A stretch of 64,000 nt of DNA. Origin: Bacteroidota bacterium. GTDB taxonomy: Bacteria > Bacteroidota > Bacteroidia > AKYH767-A > OLB10. The notes under the pieces are model-generated. The model ran no database searches. It saw only the letters and a list, made by a program, of their open reading frames with translations, and was not told the DNA's origin. The first letter of the stretch is position 1. Each line of letters opens with the position of its first letter. Of the stretch, positions 1-9,075 are shown one piece after another. The position numbers and the translations under genes are program-made. Location of the stretch: the NCBI GenBank assembly GCA_016714535.1, contig JADKDR010000012.1, positions 144,842 through 208,841 on the forward strand, given 5' to 3'.

Positions 1-1
1 G

Positions 2-1921
2 AGAAATGAAATAAATGCTGTTGCCGAAAATTCGGAAGCAGCAAATTTTGCAAACACAATAGATGCTCTTGAAAAATGTGGCAATAAATTAAAACGTGTG
101 CTGGCAATTTATTATGTATACACCAGTAATATGAATACCCCAAAGCTTGATTCAATTAAAGAAATTATTGAGCCTCGCCTGGCCGCTTTTAATGATGAAA
201 TTTTTCAAAACACAAAATTATTTGCTCGTATAGATGCAGTAAATGGACAAGACAAGAGTAAACTTACGCCCGAACAGCTGCGTGTGTTGTGGAGATATTA
301 TACCACGTTTGAACTTGCAGGTGCTAAGTTGGATGCGCAGGCAAAAAATCGTGTTGCCGAGATAAACCAAAAACTTGCTTCGCTTTTTACACAATTTCAA
401 AAACATCAATTGGCTGATGAGTCTGAAAAATTTCTTGAAATAAGTGAAAGCGCTGATTTGGCCGGACTACCCGATGATGTGCAAGCAGCAGCGGCTGCTG
501 CTGCAACCGAAAAAAACAAAACTGGCAAATGGGTAATTTCAAATTCACGAAGTGCTGTTGAACCCTTTTTAATGTACTCGAATAATAGAGCGCTGCGCGA
601 AAAAGCATGGAAGATGTTTATTAACCGTGGCGATAATGGCGATGCGAATGATAACAACGCCATCATTCCCGAAATACTAAAGCTGCGTGCTGAGCGGGCA
701 AAACTTTATGGCTATGCGACACATGCACATTGGCGCCTGGCAGATAAAATGGCAAAGACACCCGAAGCAGCCATGAAACTTCTTGAAAGTATGTGGCAAC
801 CTGCCGTAGGACGGGTTAAACAGGAAGTGGCCGATATGCAAGAATTGGCTGATAAGAATGGTGATAAAATAAAAATTGAACCTTGGGACTATCGCTATTA
901 TGCAGAGAAAGTGCGCCTTGCCAAGTATGATCTTGATGGCAATCTTGTAAAGCAATACTTGCAGGTAGAAAAACTTAGAGAAGGAATGTTTTATGTTGCA
1001 GGTGAATTATTCAATTTGGCATTTACGCAGGTAACAGATGTGCCCGTGTTCCATCCTGATGTGCGTGTATATAAGGTTAGTGATAAAACAAGTGGCGATT
1101 TGGTTGGGCTATGGTACTTTGACCCATATGCGCGTGAAGGCAAGCGCAGTGGTGCATGGATGACTGCTTATCGTGAACAAGAAAAACTTAATGGTAACAT
1201 TACCACTATTGTTTCAAACAATTGTAATTTCATTAAAGGCGAAGCAGGTAAACCCATTCTGATTTCGTGGGAAGATGCTGAAACATTATTTCATGAATTT
1301 GGCCATGCCTTGCATGGCTTGTGCAGCAAAGTAAATTATCCATTACTGTCTGGCACCAACACTGCAACCGACTATGTGGAGTTTCCATCACAAATTTTGG
1401 AACGATGGTTGTCGACACCCGAAGTATTAAAAACGTATGCATTGCATTATCAAACTGGTGAGCCTATGCCTGAAGCACTTCTTACTAAAATAAAAAATGC
1501 ATCGAAGTTTAATCAAGGCTTTACAACTGTTGAGTATTTGGCAAGCGCACTTATAGATATGAAGTTGCATTTGGCTGGAGAAGCTACGATAGATGCTGAT
1601 AAATTTGAACGCGAAACTTTAACACAATTAGGCATGCCTGCCGAAATAGTTATGCGTCATCGCACGCCACAGTTTGGACACATATTTGCCGATGATGGTT
1701 ACAGTGCCGGCTATTACAGCTATCTCTGGAGCGATGTACATAGTGCAGATGCCTACGAAGCATTTACCGAAGCAGGTGGCCCTTACGATAAAGAAGTGTG
1801 TAAGCGATTGCACGATTATGTATTTAGCATAGGTGGCACTATGGACGAAGCTGAGGCTTATAAAAAATTCAGAGGCAAAGAACCTAATGTAGCTGCATTG
1901 ATGCGGGCAAGAGGTTTTTAA
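2..1921 (+). CDS. dcp: M3 family peptidyl-dipeptidase/oligopeptidase, 5' end missing
   Basis: Zinc metallopeptidase of family M3 (Dcp-like), which cleaves dipeptides from the C-terminus of short peptides. The HEFGH zinc motif (HExxH) is at 1292-1306, and the third-ligand region TDYVEFPSQILERW follows about 25 codons later, as in the family. The frame is open from base 2. The residues before the first possible start (EINAVAENSEAANFANTIDA, then LEKCG) match the usual N-terminal region of Dcp proteins, so the gene starts upstream of the window and the GTG at 98 is not its start. About 640 codons are visible; the family is usually near 680-700. No signal peptide can be judged because the N-terminus is missing. 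Confidence 0.9.
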   Translation, partial: RNEINAVAENSEAANFANTIDALEKCGNKLKRVLAIYYVYTSNMNTPKLDSIKEIIEPRLAAFNDEIFQNTKLFARIDAVNGQDKSKLTPEQLRVLWRYYTTFELAGAKLDAQAKNRVAEINQKLASLFTQFQKHQLADESEKFLEISESADLAGLPDDVQAAAAAAATEKNKTGKWVISNSRSAVEPFLMYSNNRALREKAWKMFINRGDNGDANDNNAIIPEILKLRAERAKLYGYATHAHWRLADKMAKTPEAAMKLLESMWQPAVGRVKQEVADMQELADKNGDKIKIEPWDYRYYAEKVRLAKYDLDGNLVKQYLQVEKLREGMFYVAGELFNLAFTQVTDVPVFHPDVRVYKVSDKTSGDLVGLWYFDPYAREGKRSGAWMTAYREQEKLNGNITTIVSNNCNFIKGEAGKPILISWEDAETLFHEFGHALHGLCSKVNYPLLSGTNTATDYVEFPSQILERWLSTPEVLKTYALHYQTGEPMPEALLTKIKNASKFNQGFTTVEYLASALIDMKLHLAGEATIDADKFERETLTQLGMPAEIVMRHRTPQFGHIFADDGYSAGYYSYLWSDVHSADAYEAFTEAGGPYDKEVCKRLHDYVFSIGGTMDEAEAYKKFRGKEPNVAALMRARGF

Positions 1922-2018
1922 TAAAAGTTTTTTTATCCACAAAATTCTGATTTGCAATCAACTTGTAATCATGAATTTCAAACAAGTTGATGACATATAA
2001 CTAAAAAGGGTATAGAAG

Positions 2019-2079
2019 CATCCTGATAATTATCAGGATGTGTAAACGTTTGCCCTTCGGCTTCGCTCAGGGCGCCAAA
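2019..2079. repeat. Two adjacent hairpin-forming inverted repeats in the 1922-2248 gap
   Basis: Bases 2019-2040 form a perfect 22-base palindrome (CATCCTGATAAT and its mirror). Directly after it, 2050-2079 folds as GTTTG...CAAAC around an inner GCCCT...AGGGC, with core CCTTCGGCTTCGCTCAGGG. This core resembles a short hairpin repeat scattered between genes in many Bacteroidota genomes. Neither hairpin has a proper T-tract, so a terminator is not claimed. Nothing else was seen in the rest of the gap apart from the weak promoter listed next. Confidence 0.5.
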
Positions 2080-2221
2080 CACTGCTTGTTATATATAGCA
2101 TTAAATTCCCAATTATTCAATTCGCTCATTCATTTGATTATATCATTATACCAACTAATAATCACCACCACCTTTCCGTACACTATGTTATTTAATACTT
2201 AAGCTAATAAAACTATTCTCT

Positions 2222-2229
2222 TATACTTG
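2222..2229 (+). promoter_or_regulatory. Possible -7 box for the thioesterase/acyltransferase pair
   Basis: TATACTTG matches seven of eight positions of the Bacteroidota -7 consensus TAnnTTTG and lies 20 bases before the ATG at 2249. No TTTG is visible at the expected -33 position. Confidence 0.3.
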
Positions 2230-2248
2230 CATCAAAAAGAAAACAACA

Positions 2249-2677
2249 ATGGAATGGAATGAATCGCTCGCGCACCGAGTAGTGAAAAAGATGATGGATA
2301 GTGATTGGTTTAGTCAATGGTTAGAAATTGAAATATTGGAGCTGGAAGCAGGCCGTTGCAAACTTGCCTGTAAGGTAACACATGCTATGCTAAACGGATT
2401 TGCCATTGCTCATGGAGGCATTAGCTACAGCCTTGCAGATAGCGCATTGGCCTTTGCCAGCAACTCGCATGGCATTAAGGCCATGAGTATAGAAACTACC
2501 ATTTCGCACACGCGAATGATGAATGAAGGGGATGTACTAACGGCCACTACCGAAGAAAAAACCTGCGGAAAAAATACTGCCATCTATCATATTACTGTTA
2601 CAAATCAAGATGGTAAAACCTGTGCCTTGTTTAAAGGTATTGTATTCCGCACCGGAGAAAACTGGTTTAACGATTAA
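2249..2677 (+). CDS. Hotdog-fold thioesterase, PaaI-like
   Basis: A 142-residue single-domain hotdog protein of the PaaI/YbgC class, which hydrolyses acyl- or aryl-CoA thioesters in the cytoplasm. The typical block FAIAHGGISYSLADSALAFA is present around residues 48-67, with the HGG turn and the acidic residue of the central helix (LADSA) that forms the active site. Length fits the family. The ATG at 2249 is the first start in an open frame. The stop is 12 bases before the acyltransferase gene, so the two probably share a transcript, suggesting a role in acyl-CoA or lipid turnover. The natural substrate cannot be read from the sequence. Confidence 0.85.
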   Translation: MEWNESLAHRVVKKMMDSDWFSQWLEIEILELEAGRCKLACKVTHAMLNGFAIAHGGISYSLADSALAFASNSHGIKAMSIETTISHTRMMNEGDVLTATTEEKTCGKNTAIYHITVTNQDGKTCALFKGIVFRTGENWFND

Positions 2678-2689
2678 TCAACTATAGTC

Positions 2690-3442
2690 ATGATAAAGAA
2701 TATACTTCTATTCCCCTATCGCTTTTATGCCATCGTAATTTTCTTTTTGCTTTCGAGCATCATGATGCTAGCGTTTGTTATCGGCTTCAATTTATTTCCT
2801 GGCGAACGTGGCGAGCGTCTGGTTCATAAACTAACTGCAGTATGGGCCAAACTTACCTTTATTGTTTTATTCATTCGAGCACGAATAAAAAACAAAAACA
2901 TCATAGATACCAACCGTCAATATGTTTTTATAAGCAATCATCGTTCGTTGCTCGATGTTCCTACATGGGCATTAAGCTGTGGAAATTTTTTAAAGTACTT
3001 ATCAAAAGAAGAACTTACCAAGGCTCCTGTATTTGGCTATGTAATTAAGCGCATGTATGTAACCGTTCAGCGCAGCGATAGAGGCGACCGGTACCGAAGC
3101 ATCGAAAAAATGCGCAACGCCTTGCGCAATGGTATCAGCATTTTTCTGGCACCCGAAGGAACACGGAACAAAACGAAACAAACCATACTCGAATTTAAAG
3201 ATGGGGCATTTAGGCTCGCACTGCTCGAACAAAAACCAATCGCTATACTTGCTTTGTATAATTCGGATAAATTAATGCACCCTTCTAACCCGCTGAGCTT
3301 GCAGCCCGGCACCATTTACGGAGAGTGGTGTGCCATAATGGATACAACAGGTTTAACAGAAGATGATTTACCAAAAATAAAATCCGAAGCTTACGCAATA
3401 ATGGAAAAGAGCTACAACCAAATGAAGGCGCAGCATCAATAA
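2690..3442 (+). CDS. plsC: 1-acyl-sn-glycerol-3-phosphate acyltransferase (PlsC family)
   Basis: Membrane acyltransferase of 250 residues that would transfer an acyl chain to lysophosphatidic acid in phospholipid synthesis. One or two hydrophobic segments occupy about residues 8-60. The catalytic NHxxxxD motif appears as NHRSLLD near residue 84, and the substrate-binding block PEGTRNK near residue 156. Length is normal. It follows the thioesterase by 12 bases on the same strand. Other acyl acceptors are possible, because PlsC-type enzymes share these motifs. Confidence 0.85.
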   Translation: MIKNILLFPYRFYAIVIFFLLSSIMMLAFVIGFNLFPGERGERLVHKLTAVWAKLTFIVLFIRARIKNKNIIDTNRQYVFISNHRSLLDVPTWALSCGNFLKYLSKEELTKAPVFGYVIKRMYVTVQRSDRGDRYRSIEKMRNALRNGISIFLAPEGTRNKTKQTILEFKDGAFRLALLEQKPIAILALYNSDKLMHPSNPLSLQPGTIYGEWCAIMDTTGLTEDDLPKIKSEAYAIMEKSYNQMKAQHQ

Positions 3443-3539
3443 TAAAAAGGATAATTTTCTTACACGGTTTTTAGACTGCTTCGCTTGGTTAAACTAAGTG
3501 TTAATATTTTTATCGAAAAGTTATTTTGCAAAAATAATT

Positions 3540-3547
3540 CATCTTTG
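3540..3547 (+). promoter_or_regulatory. Possible -7 box for pgk
   Basis: CATCTTTG fits seven of eight positions of TAnnTTTG, 18 bases before the pgk start. The -33 region has no clear TTTG at the expected spacing. Confidence 0.3.
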
Positions 3548-3564
3548 TACCCTAAAATATAATT

Positions 3565-4788
3565 ATGTTTATGAAACATTCTCTCGATACTTATAACTTT
3601 AAAGGTAAGCGTGCGCTTGTGCGTGTTGATTTCAATGTACCATTGCATAAAGAAACTTTGGCTGTAACCGATGATACACGCATACGTGCAGCCATACCAA
3701 CCATAAAAAAAATATTGAATGACGGAGGCAGTGTAATCTTAATGAGCCACCTTGGCCGCCCATTAAAAAAGTTGAAAGAAGATGGAAGTGTAGATGTCAA
3801 AAAACATACCTTGAAAAATGTAATTGCTGTAACAGAAGAATTGCTTGGTAGTAAAATACAATTTGCAAACGATTGTATAGGCGAGGATGCAAAACATGCG
3901 GCTGCAAACTTGCAGCCGGGACAAGTGCTACTGTTAGAGAACCTTCGCTTTTATAAGCAAGAAGAAAAAGGTGAAGAAACCTTTGCGCATGATCTTGCCT
4001 CGATGGGCGATGTGTATGTGAATGATGCTTTTGGTACAGCACATCGTGCACATGCCAGCACTGCTATTGTTGCCAAATATTTTCCTAATGATAAATTGTT
4101 TGGCTATGTAATGGCAAACGAACTTGCCAATGCCGACAAGGTATTGAATAATGCAAACAAGCCTTTTACAGCCATTATGGGTGGTGCTAAGGTGAGTGAT
4201 AAGATATTAATCATTGAGCAATTGATGCACCGTGTTGACAATCTTATTATAGGTGGAGCCATGGCTTATACTTTTGCAAAAGCACAAGGCGGACAAATTG
4301 GAAAATCACTTTGCGAGGATGATAAGCTGGAGTTGGCTTTGCAAATAATTGAAAAAGCCAAACAAAAAAAAGTAAACCTGCTCCTGCCAATTGATAGCAT
4401 TAATGCCGAATCGTTTAGTAATGATGTTACCACGAGCACATCTCCTATCAATCAAATTAGCGAAAACTTAATGGGGCTGGACATCGGGCCAAAAACAATA
4501 GCTAAGTTTACAGATGCGATAGCAAATTCAAAAACCATCCTATGGAATGGACCAATGGGTGTATTTGAATTCTCGAATTTTGAAGCAGGCACCAAAGCTA
4601 TTGGCGATGCGGTCTGCAAAGCTACTGCCAACGGTGCGTTCTCTCTTATTGGAGGTGGCGATAGTGCTGCGGCAGTAAATCAATTTGGAATGACTTCAAA
4701 AGTTAGCTATGTAAGTACTGGTGGAGGAGCACTTTTGGAATACATGGAAGGAAAAGAATTGCCCGGTGTAAAAATGATTTTACAATAG
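3565..4788 (+). CDS. pgk: Phosphoglycerate kinase
   Basis: Glycolytic enzyme converting 1,3-bisphosphoglycerate and ADP to 3-phosphoglycerate and ATP in the cytoplasm. The N-terminal signature RALVRVDFNVPL, the substrate-binding HLGRP and ENLRFYKQEEKGE segments, NDAFGTAHRAHAST, WNGPMGVFEF and the nucleotide-binding GGGDSAAAV and STGGGALLEY blocks are all present in order. At 407 residues it is full length. An ATG two codons downstream (3571) is an equally possible start. The gene stands alone on the plus strand, converging on the SGNH hydrolase gene. Confidence 0.97.
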   Translation: MFMKHSLDTYNFKGKRALVRVDFNVPLHKETLAVTDDTRIRAAIPTIKKILNDGGSVILMSHLGRPLKKLKEDGSVDVKKHTLKNVIAVTEELLGSKIQFANDCIGEDAKHAAANLQPGQVLLLENLRFYKQEEKGEETFAHDLASMGDVYVNDAFGTAHRAHASTAIVAKYFPNDKLFGYVMANELANADKVLNNANKPFTAIMGGAKVSDKILIIEQLMHRVDNLIIGGAMAYTFAKAQGGQIGKSLCEDDKLELALQIIEKAKQKKVNLLLPIDSINAESFSNDVTTSTSPINQISENLMGLDIGPKTIAKFTDAIANSKTILWNGPMGVFEFSNFEAGTKAIGDAVCKATANGAFSLIGGGDSAAAVNQFGMTSKVSYVSTGGGALLEYMEGKELPGVKMILQ

Positions 4789-4821
4789 CTCTTGAAAATC
4801 TATTGAGCACAGTGCAATAAA

Positions 4822-6080
4822 TTATCTAAGAATAATTTTTTGTTGTACGATGTGGTCACCCACCAAAGCTTCGATTAAATAAATTCCCATAGCCAAGTTA
4901 CCGGTATTAAACTGATGTTTCCTGTTCCCTGATTTAGTCATCCAAACTGTTGCTCCGACCATTGAAAGCATTTTTACCATACCAATAACCTGACTTGCTT
5001 GTATTGTAATCTGATCTCCATTTTGTTGAATAATCAAATCAGAGTTTGGCTGTGCTTCATTCAGGTTTAGGTTTATAACCCCAATCTGATTTGAAAAAGT
5101 ATGCTGCTGCTTACAAAATGAAGCTGTTAACGTAACCGTATACGTTCCTGTAGCATTGTATTGATGTGTTGGATTTTCTAACGTGGATGTATCGCCATCA
5201 CCAAAATCCCATAGATAACTGTTGGCAAAAAGGCTGGTATTGGTAAAAGAAACACTTGCATTGGTATTAGCCGAAAAGCTAAAGCCGGCTTGTACATCAT
5301 ACGCTCCTACATACCATTGTGGCAAACTGTCGTAAGCTACAAGACGTGTTGCATGCTTTATCGAATCAGCATCGGCAAGCGAAATTTGCGAATTAAAAGT
5401 GATAAGCTCTGGATTCTTTCTTAGCAAGGTGGTATAAAAACTACAGGCCGCTGCATACGAACCATGCAGCGATGGATGGCTCTCGTCAGGCGAATATAAA
5501 TCGATGGACGTTATGGTGTTTCTAATATAATTCCAAACTGCACCTACAGGAGTCACCACAGCGTTATTATTGGTTGCCATCATCATATACCGTAACCGTA
5601 ACAAACTATCCATGCCCGCATACGTGCAAACCGGAGGCCAGTTAACGCAATTGGATGCGTCCCCATTCTTGCGTCCCCAGGTCATAAAAACATGGTCTCG
5701 GCACATGGGTTATGATGTTTTATGATGCTGTCAAGTGCGGTTGCGTAAGGAAAAGTTTGAGCTGCTACCTGTGCAATCGGAAATGACGGCCGCTGACTTT
5801 GCTCTTGTAAAATCACATAATCAAAATTCCCCTGCTTAATCTTATGGATGCAATTGGTATCACTAGCATGTAATTGAAAGGTATATCCTCCGGGAGCATA
5901 ACTATCGAAAAGGATTGTATCACCGGTTGAAAACGCCATGTCGGCCACTAGTTGTGGCAATGAATTGAAATAGGTATAACTATTGCCAATAAACAATACA
6001 CGCAGCGACTGTTGTGCATTGAGAAGTGTTGGACAAATCGCTAAGCATGCAATGGTATAAAAAAGTAAATGTCTTTTCAT
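4822..6080 (-). CDS. SGNH/GDSL-type hydrolase (DUF4886-like) with PKD domain and type A sorting domain; frameshifted
   Basis: Secreted protein with signal peptide MKRHLLFYTIACLAICPTLL, then an SGNH-type hydrolase domain: block I FIGNSYT, block III VILQEQSQRP, and the catalytic Asp/His block DESHPSLHGSY. A PKD domain (YLWDFGDGDTS...GTYTVTLTA) and a short T9SS type A sorting domain ending YLIEALVGDHIVQQKIILR follow. The reading frame breaks at 5686-5690: the minus strand reads ATG TTT TTA TGA, whereas ATG TTT TTT ATG ACC TGG would join both parts into the expected family sequence, so one T is missing from a T5 run. Esterase or carbohydrate deacetylase activity is plausible, but the substrate is unknown. 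The break is more likely a sequencing error than real decay. Confidence 0.8.
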
Positions 6081-6115
6081 AGGAGTTTAATTGGGCAATG
6101 TTTTTTTTCAAACTA

Positions 6116-8050
6116 TTATTCAACAGTAACTTCGGTAATTTCTATATATCTGCTACCGGCAGCTTGCGGGCTATAAATGGTAAATGCTTTGCTATCATTT
6201 TTTTCGGGAGTCTCCAACGCGTTGGTTTCACCACGCGGGTCATCCTCTAGCTTCAGTGCTTGTTCTCCTTCGAAAAATTGCTTTAACGCACCATTGTTAT
6301 AAGCCATCAGATAATTCTTAATGCTCGAAATTCTTCGTTGCGATAGTTTATAATTATAACCTTCGTCAGCCAGCGAGCTCGCAGCACCCCGTACCATAAT
6401 CGTAAGTGTTTTACCATTTTCTAACTTTTTCTCAAGGTACTCGCATAGCTTATCCAATTTTTCATAAGATACTTTAATGTCATTATCAAAAAAATTATTT
6501 ATTCGCTCGGCAGCTTCTGCTTGTTCTATGGGTGGATAGGCGGCACTGTAATTTTTTACATACTCTCCTTGTTTGCCAACATATTGCTTGTAGAGTTCCT
6601 CATAGTTTCGCTTGCTAACAATCTTTAATGAATGTGGGTCGGGATAATCGTTATCAAAATACAACTTGAGCGGGAATACAAAACCTACTGCCTTCTCTAT
6701 TTCGTTTCCTGCTTTCTTTACATTCTTCTTATCTGCAATAATTTCCTGTTTCTGCTTCTTATAATAATAGATATCATAGCAGCAGGTTTCACCTTTTAGA
6801 CTGAATGAGCCAGGGCGATTTGATGTAAGCATTCCTGTACTGTCATTATTATCCTGTGTATAAAACAAATCGTGATATCCCGAATTATAGGGGACGCCTA
6901 CATTAACAGGAACGGCAAGCGTTTGCACATCCGACTTGTAAATATCAAACCCACCAAAACCCGGATGTCCCATTGAGCTAAAAAACAATTCTCCCTGCGG
7001 GCTCACCCAAGGTGACTGTTCATCTTCGAAGGTGTTAATGGCATTTCCCAGATTAACAGGTTCGCTAAATTTAAATTCTTTGCTGATGGTGGATTTCCAT
7101 AAATCATTCTTGCCATAACCTCCCGGACGATTACTTGCAAAGTAGAGTATATAGTCACCGTTACCATCCTGCACTATGCATGGTTGTGTGCTTGTATATT
7201 GATATGAATTAACATTGCCTCGTATTTTGCTTGCTTCCTGATAACCTTTCTTAAACTGCGTTTGGTATAAGTTACAAATCTGCGAGCCTGTGCTATCGTA
7301 CCTGCATTTACAAAATACTGCAAAAGATTTGTCAGGACTAATGGCCATGTTGCTACTGCCAAGGTCTTCGGCATTAATGTTAACATCCATTGCTGAACTC
7401 TGTTTCCAGCTGCCCGGCTTTCCTTTGCTCATCATCACTTTGCTGATGTACATTTTTTCATTCTTGTTTTCACTATCAATGGAATAACGCATGCTTGTAT
7501 AATGCATGGCGGTGTCATTAATAGTTACCGCTCCAAAATCAGAATACATGCTATTTATATTCTTTCCGGCATTCCTTACTTCCACATAACGCGAATTATC
7601 AGGAAAATTTGTCAACTGCTCACATGATTGCAAAGCCAATTTTGTTTTCTGCTGATAATAACCCTCCATGTATTTTGCTTTAGGCTCAAACTCGGCAAAA
7701 TATTTTTTAGCAGTTTCATATAAGCCCATGTGCATTTTGCACATGGCTGCATAATAGGTTGCTAAAGGATACGCCTCACTGCTATCGGCCTTTGCTTGTT
7801 CAAACATAAGCCCGGCATTCTTGTAATCGTTATAATTATAATAGGCAAGGCCCGCATTGTACATGTATTCCACTTTGGCGGCATCCAGATTGCCGGCCTG
7901 TGTATAGTACCAGGCGGCATTATAGTAATCGCCTATGGCAAAACTCTTTTGTGCCTCTTTAACATAAGCAACGGGAGATTGCGCTATAGTAACAACTGCC
8001 GGAAGCAATGCTGCGATAACGATGACCATATATGTTTTAAACAACTTCAT
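6116..8050 (-). CDS. TPR / PD40 propeller / OmpA-like envelope protein
   Basis: Protein of about 644 residues with signal peptide MKLFKTYMVIVIAALLPAVV, N-terminal TPR-like helices (to about residue 150), a central WD40-like PD40 propeller (repeats such as SPDKSFAVFCKCRYDSTG and SPWVSPQGELFFSSMGHPGF) and a C-terminal OmpA-like peptidoglycan-binding region with YNYKLSQRRISSIKNYL. The same overall plan is seen in PorE-type T9SS proteins, which tie the secretion machinery to peptidoglycan. The ATG at 8050 is preferred over an upstream TTG because the signal peptide begins there. It lies 5 bases after the PorP/SprF stop, so it is the third gene of that operon. A link to T9SS is inferred from context and architecture. 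Confidence 0.85.
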   Translation of the reverse strand: MKLFKTYMVIVIAALLPAVVTIAQSPVAYVKEAQKSFAIGDYYNAAWYYTQAGNLDAAKVEYMYNAGLAYYNYNDYKNAGLMFEQAKADSSEAYPLATYYAAMCKMHMGLYETAKKYFAEFEPKAKYMEGYYQQKTKLALQSCEQLTNFPDNSRYVEVRNAGKNINSMYSDFGAVTINDTAMHYTSMRYSIDSENKNEKMYISKVMMSKGKPGSWKQSSAMDVNINAEDLGSSNMAISPDKSFAVFCKCRYDSTGSQICNLYQTQFKKGYQEASKIRGNVNSYQYTSTQPCIVQDGNGDYILYFASNRPGGYGKNDLWKSTISKEFKFSEPVNLGNAINTFEDEQSPWVSPQGELFFSSMGHPGFGGFDIYKSDVQTLAVPVNVGVPYNSGYHDLFYTQDNNDSTGMLTSNRPGSFSLKGETCCYDIYYYKKQKQEIIADKKNVKKAGNEIEKAVGFVFPLKLYFDNDYPDPHSLKIVSKRNYEELYKQYVGKQGEYVKNYSAAYPPIEQAEAAERINNFFDNDIKVSYEKLDKLCEYLEKKLENGKTLTIMVRGAASSLADEGYNYKLSQRRISSIKNYLMAYNNGALKQFFEGEQALKLEDDPRGETNALETPEKNDSKAFTIYSPQAAGSRYIEITEVTVE

Positions 8051-8055
8051 GCTAC

Positions 8056-9075
8056 TCAATTAATAATGCATGGCACCGAAGGTTTTATCTTCTTAATTTT
8101 TGAAAATGTATAAACCAAACTCACCTCTGTAGCTCCGCGATTGTTGGTGGCCCTTTTCCAGTCGGAGATATTTACATCATAAGAAATGCCTGCATCAAAA
8201 TTTCCTATCATACATCCTACCATAGCTATGGCTGCATCATTTAAGCGATAGTGCAAACCGGCCTTTACTCCGCGTATCAATGCTGTTGCCTTTTTGGTCT
8301 TCCAAAAAGCATTCGCTCCTGCCATGACTTCGGTAAGTGATTGCTGCTTCATATAAGCCACCGAAGGCGTAAGAGTAAACTGTCGGTTAACTTGATGACT
8401 AGTAAAAAGCGATGCCATAAGATGCATGGGATATTTTGCATTTGCAGAATTAACAAACCTAAATTGCGGGCTATTGATATGCATCGCTCCTGCACCAAAG
8501 CCGATGGAGAAGTTTTCTTTAACCCTTTTTAAAAAACTAAAACCTGCACCAAGGTCAATTGCACCGGCATTGTCTGAAGACAATGCCTCACCGGTGGTTA
8601 ACAACGCATCATATTTTTCTCCATCAAACTGATTATCCCATGTGTATTTAGAAAAATTAAAACCCTTCATCAGGTATCCTAACGAAACCCCAATATTAAG
8701 AAAGGTAGTACTGTCGCTTCCGAGATGAATGCCATATCCAGGCATTAACTGTATGGAATTAGAAACCAGGTTGCCATCGCCTGCCTTGTCCTGATAAAGA
8801 CTTAAGCCAAGATTAAATGATTTGCGGTCGTTACTTTTTATCTTGCCATCAAGTGCAAGGCCGGTGGTAACAAATGGAACTGTAACCGAACGCCATTGTT
8901 GACGGTACAACAAGGCACCTCGATAGTTGCCACTAAACGCGCCAACATTGCCCGGATTAAAAAAGCTCAACCCCGCCTGATATTGACTGAAATGAATGTC
9001 CTGACCAAATGCAGTTTGCCTGGTCACAAAAGTGATCATTACGCAAAAGAGGATATATATTTTCCATCCACTCAT
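8056..9075 (-). CDS. PorP/SprF family T9SS outer-membrane protein
   Basis: Beta-barrel-like protein of 339 residues with an N-terminal signal sequence ending near TAFGQ and the characteristic start of the mature family, DIHFSQYQAGLSFFNPGNVG, followed by YRQQW. PorP/SprF proteins cooperate with T9SS to secrete or anchor substrates that carry a type B sorting domain. Its start overlaps the stop of the type B substrate gene by 4 bases (ATGA), and the OmpA-like gene follows directly, so the three are almost certainly co-transcribed. It is therefore probably the dedicated partner of the upstream substrate. This matches the known sprB-sprF type of pairing, although no direct proof is in the sequence. 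Confidence 0.9.
   Translation of the reverse strand: MSGWKIYILFCVMITFVTRQTAFGQDIHFSQYQAGLSFFNPGNVGAFSGNYRGALLYRQQWRSVTVPFVTTGLALDGKIKSNDRKSFNLGLSLYQDKAGDGNLVSNSIQLMPGYGIHLGSDSTTFLNIGVSLGYLMKGFNFSKYTWDNQFDGEKYDALLTTGEALSSDNAGAIDLGAGFSFLKRVKENFSIGFGAGAMHINSPQFRFVNSANAKYPMHLMASLFTSHQVNRQFTLTPSVAYMKQQSLTEVMAGANAFWKTKKATALIRGVKAGLHYRLNDAAIAMVGCMIGNFDAGISYDVNISDWKRATNNRGATEVSLVYTFSKIKKIKPSVPCIIN

Noticed and set aside
98..100. GTG at 98 as the start of the M3 peptidase
   Set aside because: The frame is open to base 2 and the upstream residues match the family N-terminal region, so the gene is truncated by the window edge.
4789..4821. Possible bidirectional terminator between pgk and the SGNH hydrolase gene
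   Set aside because: Only a weak GCAC-A-GTGC pairing with a one-base loop is present and there is no clean T-tract on either side.
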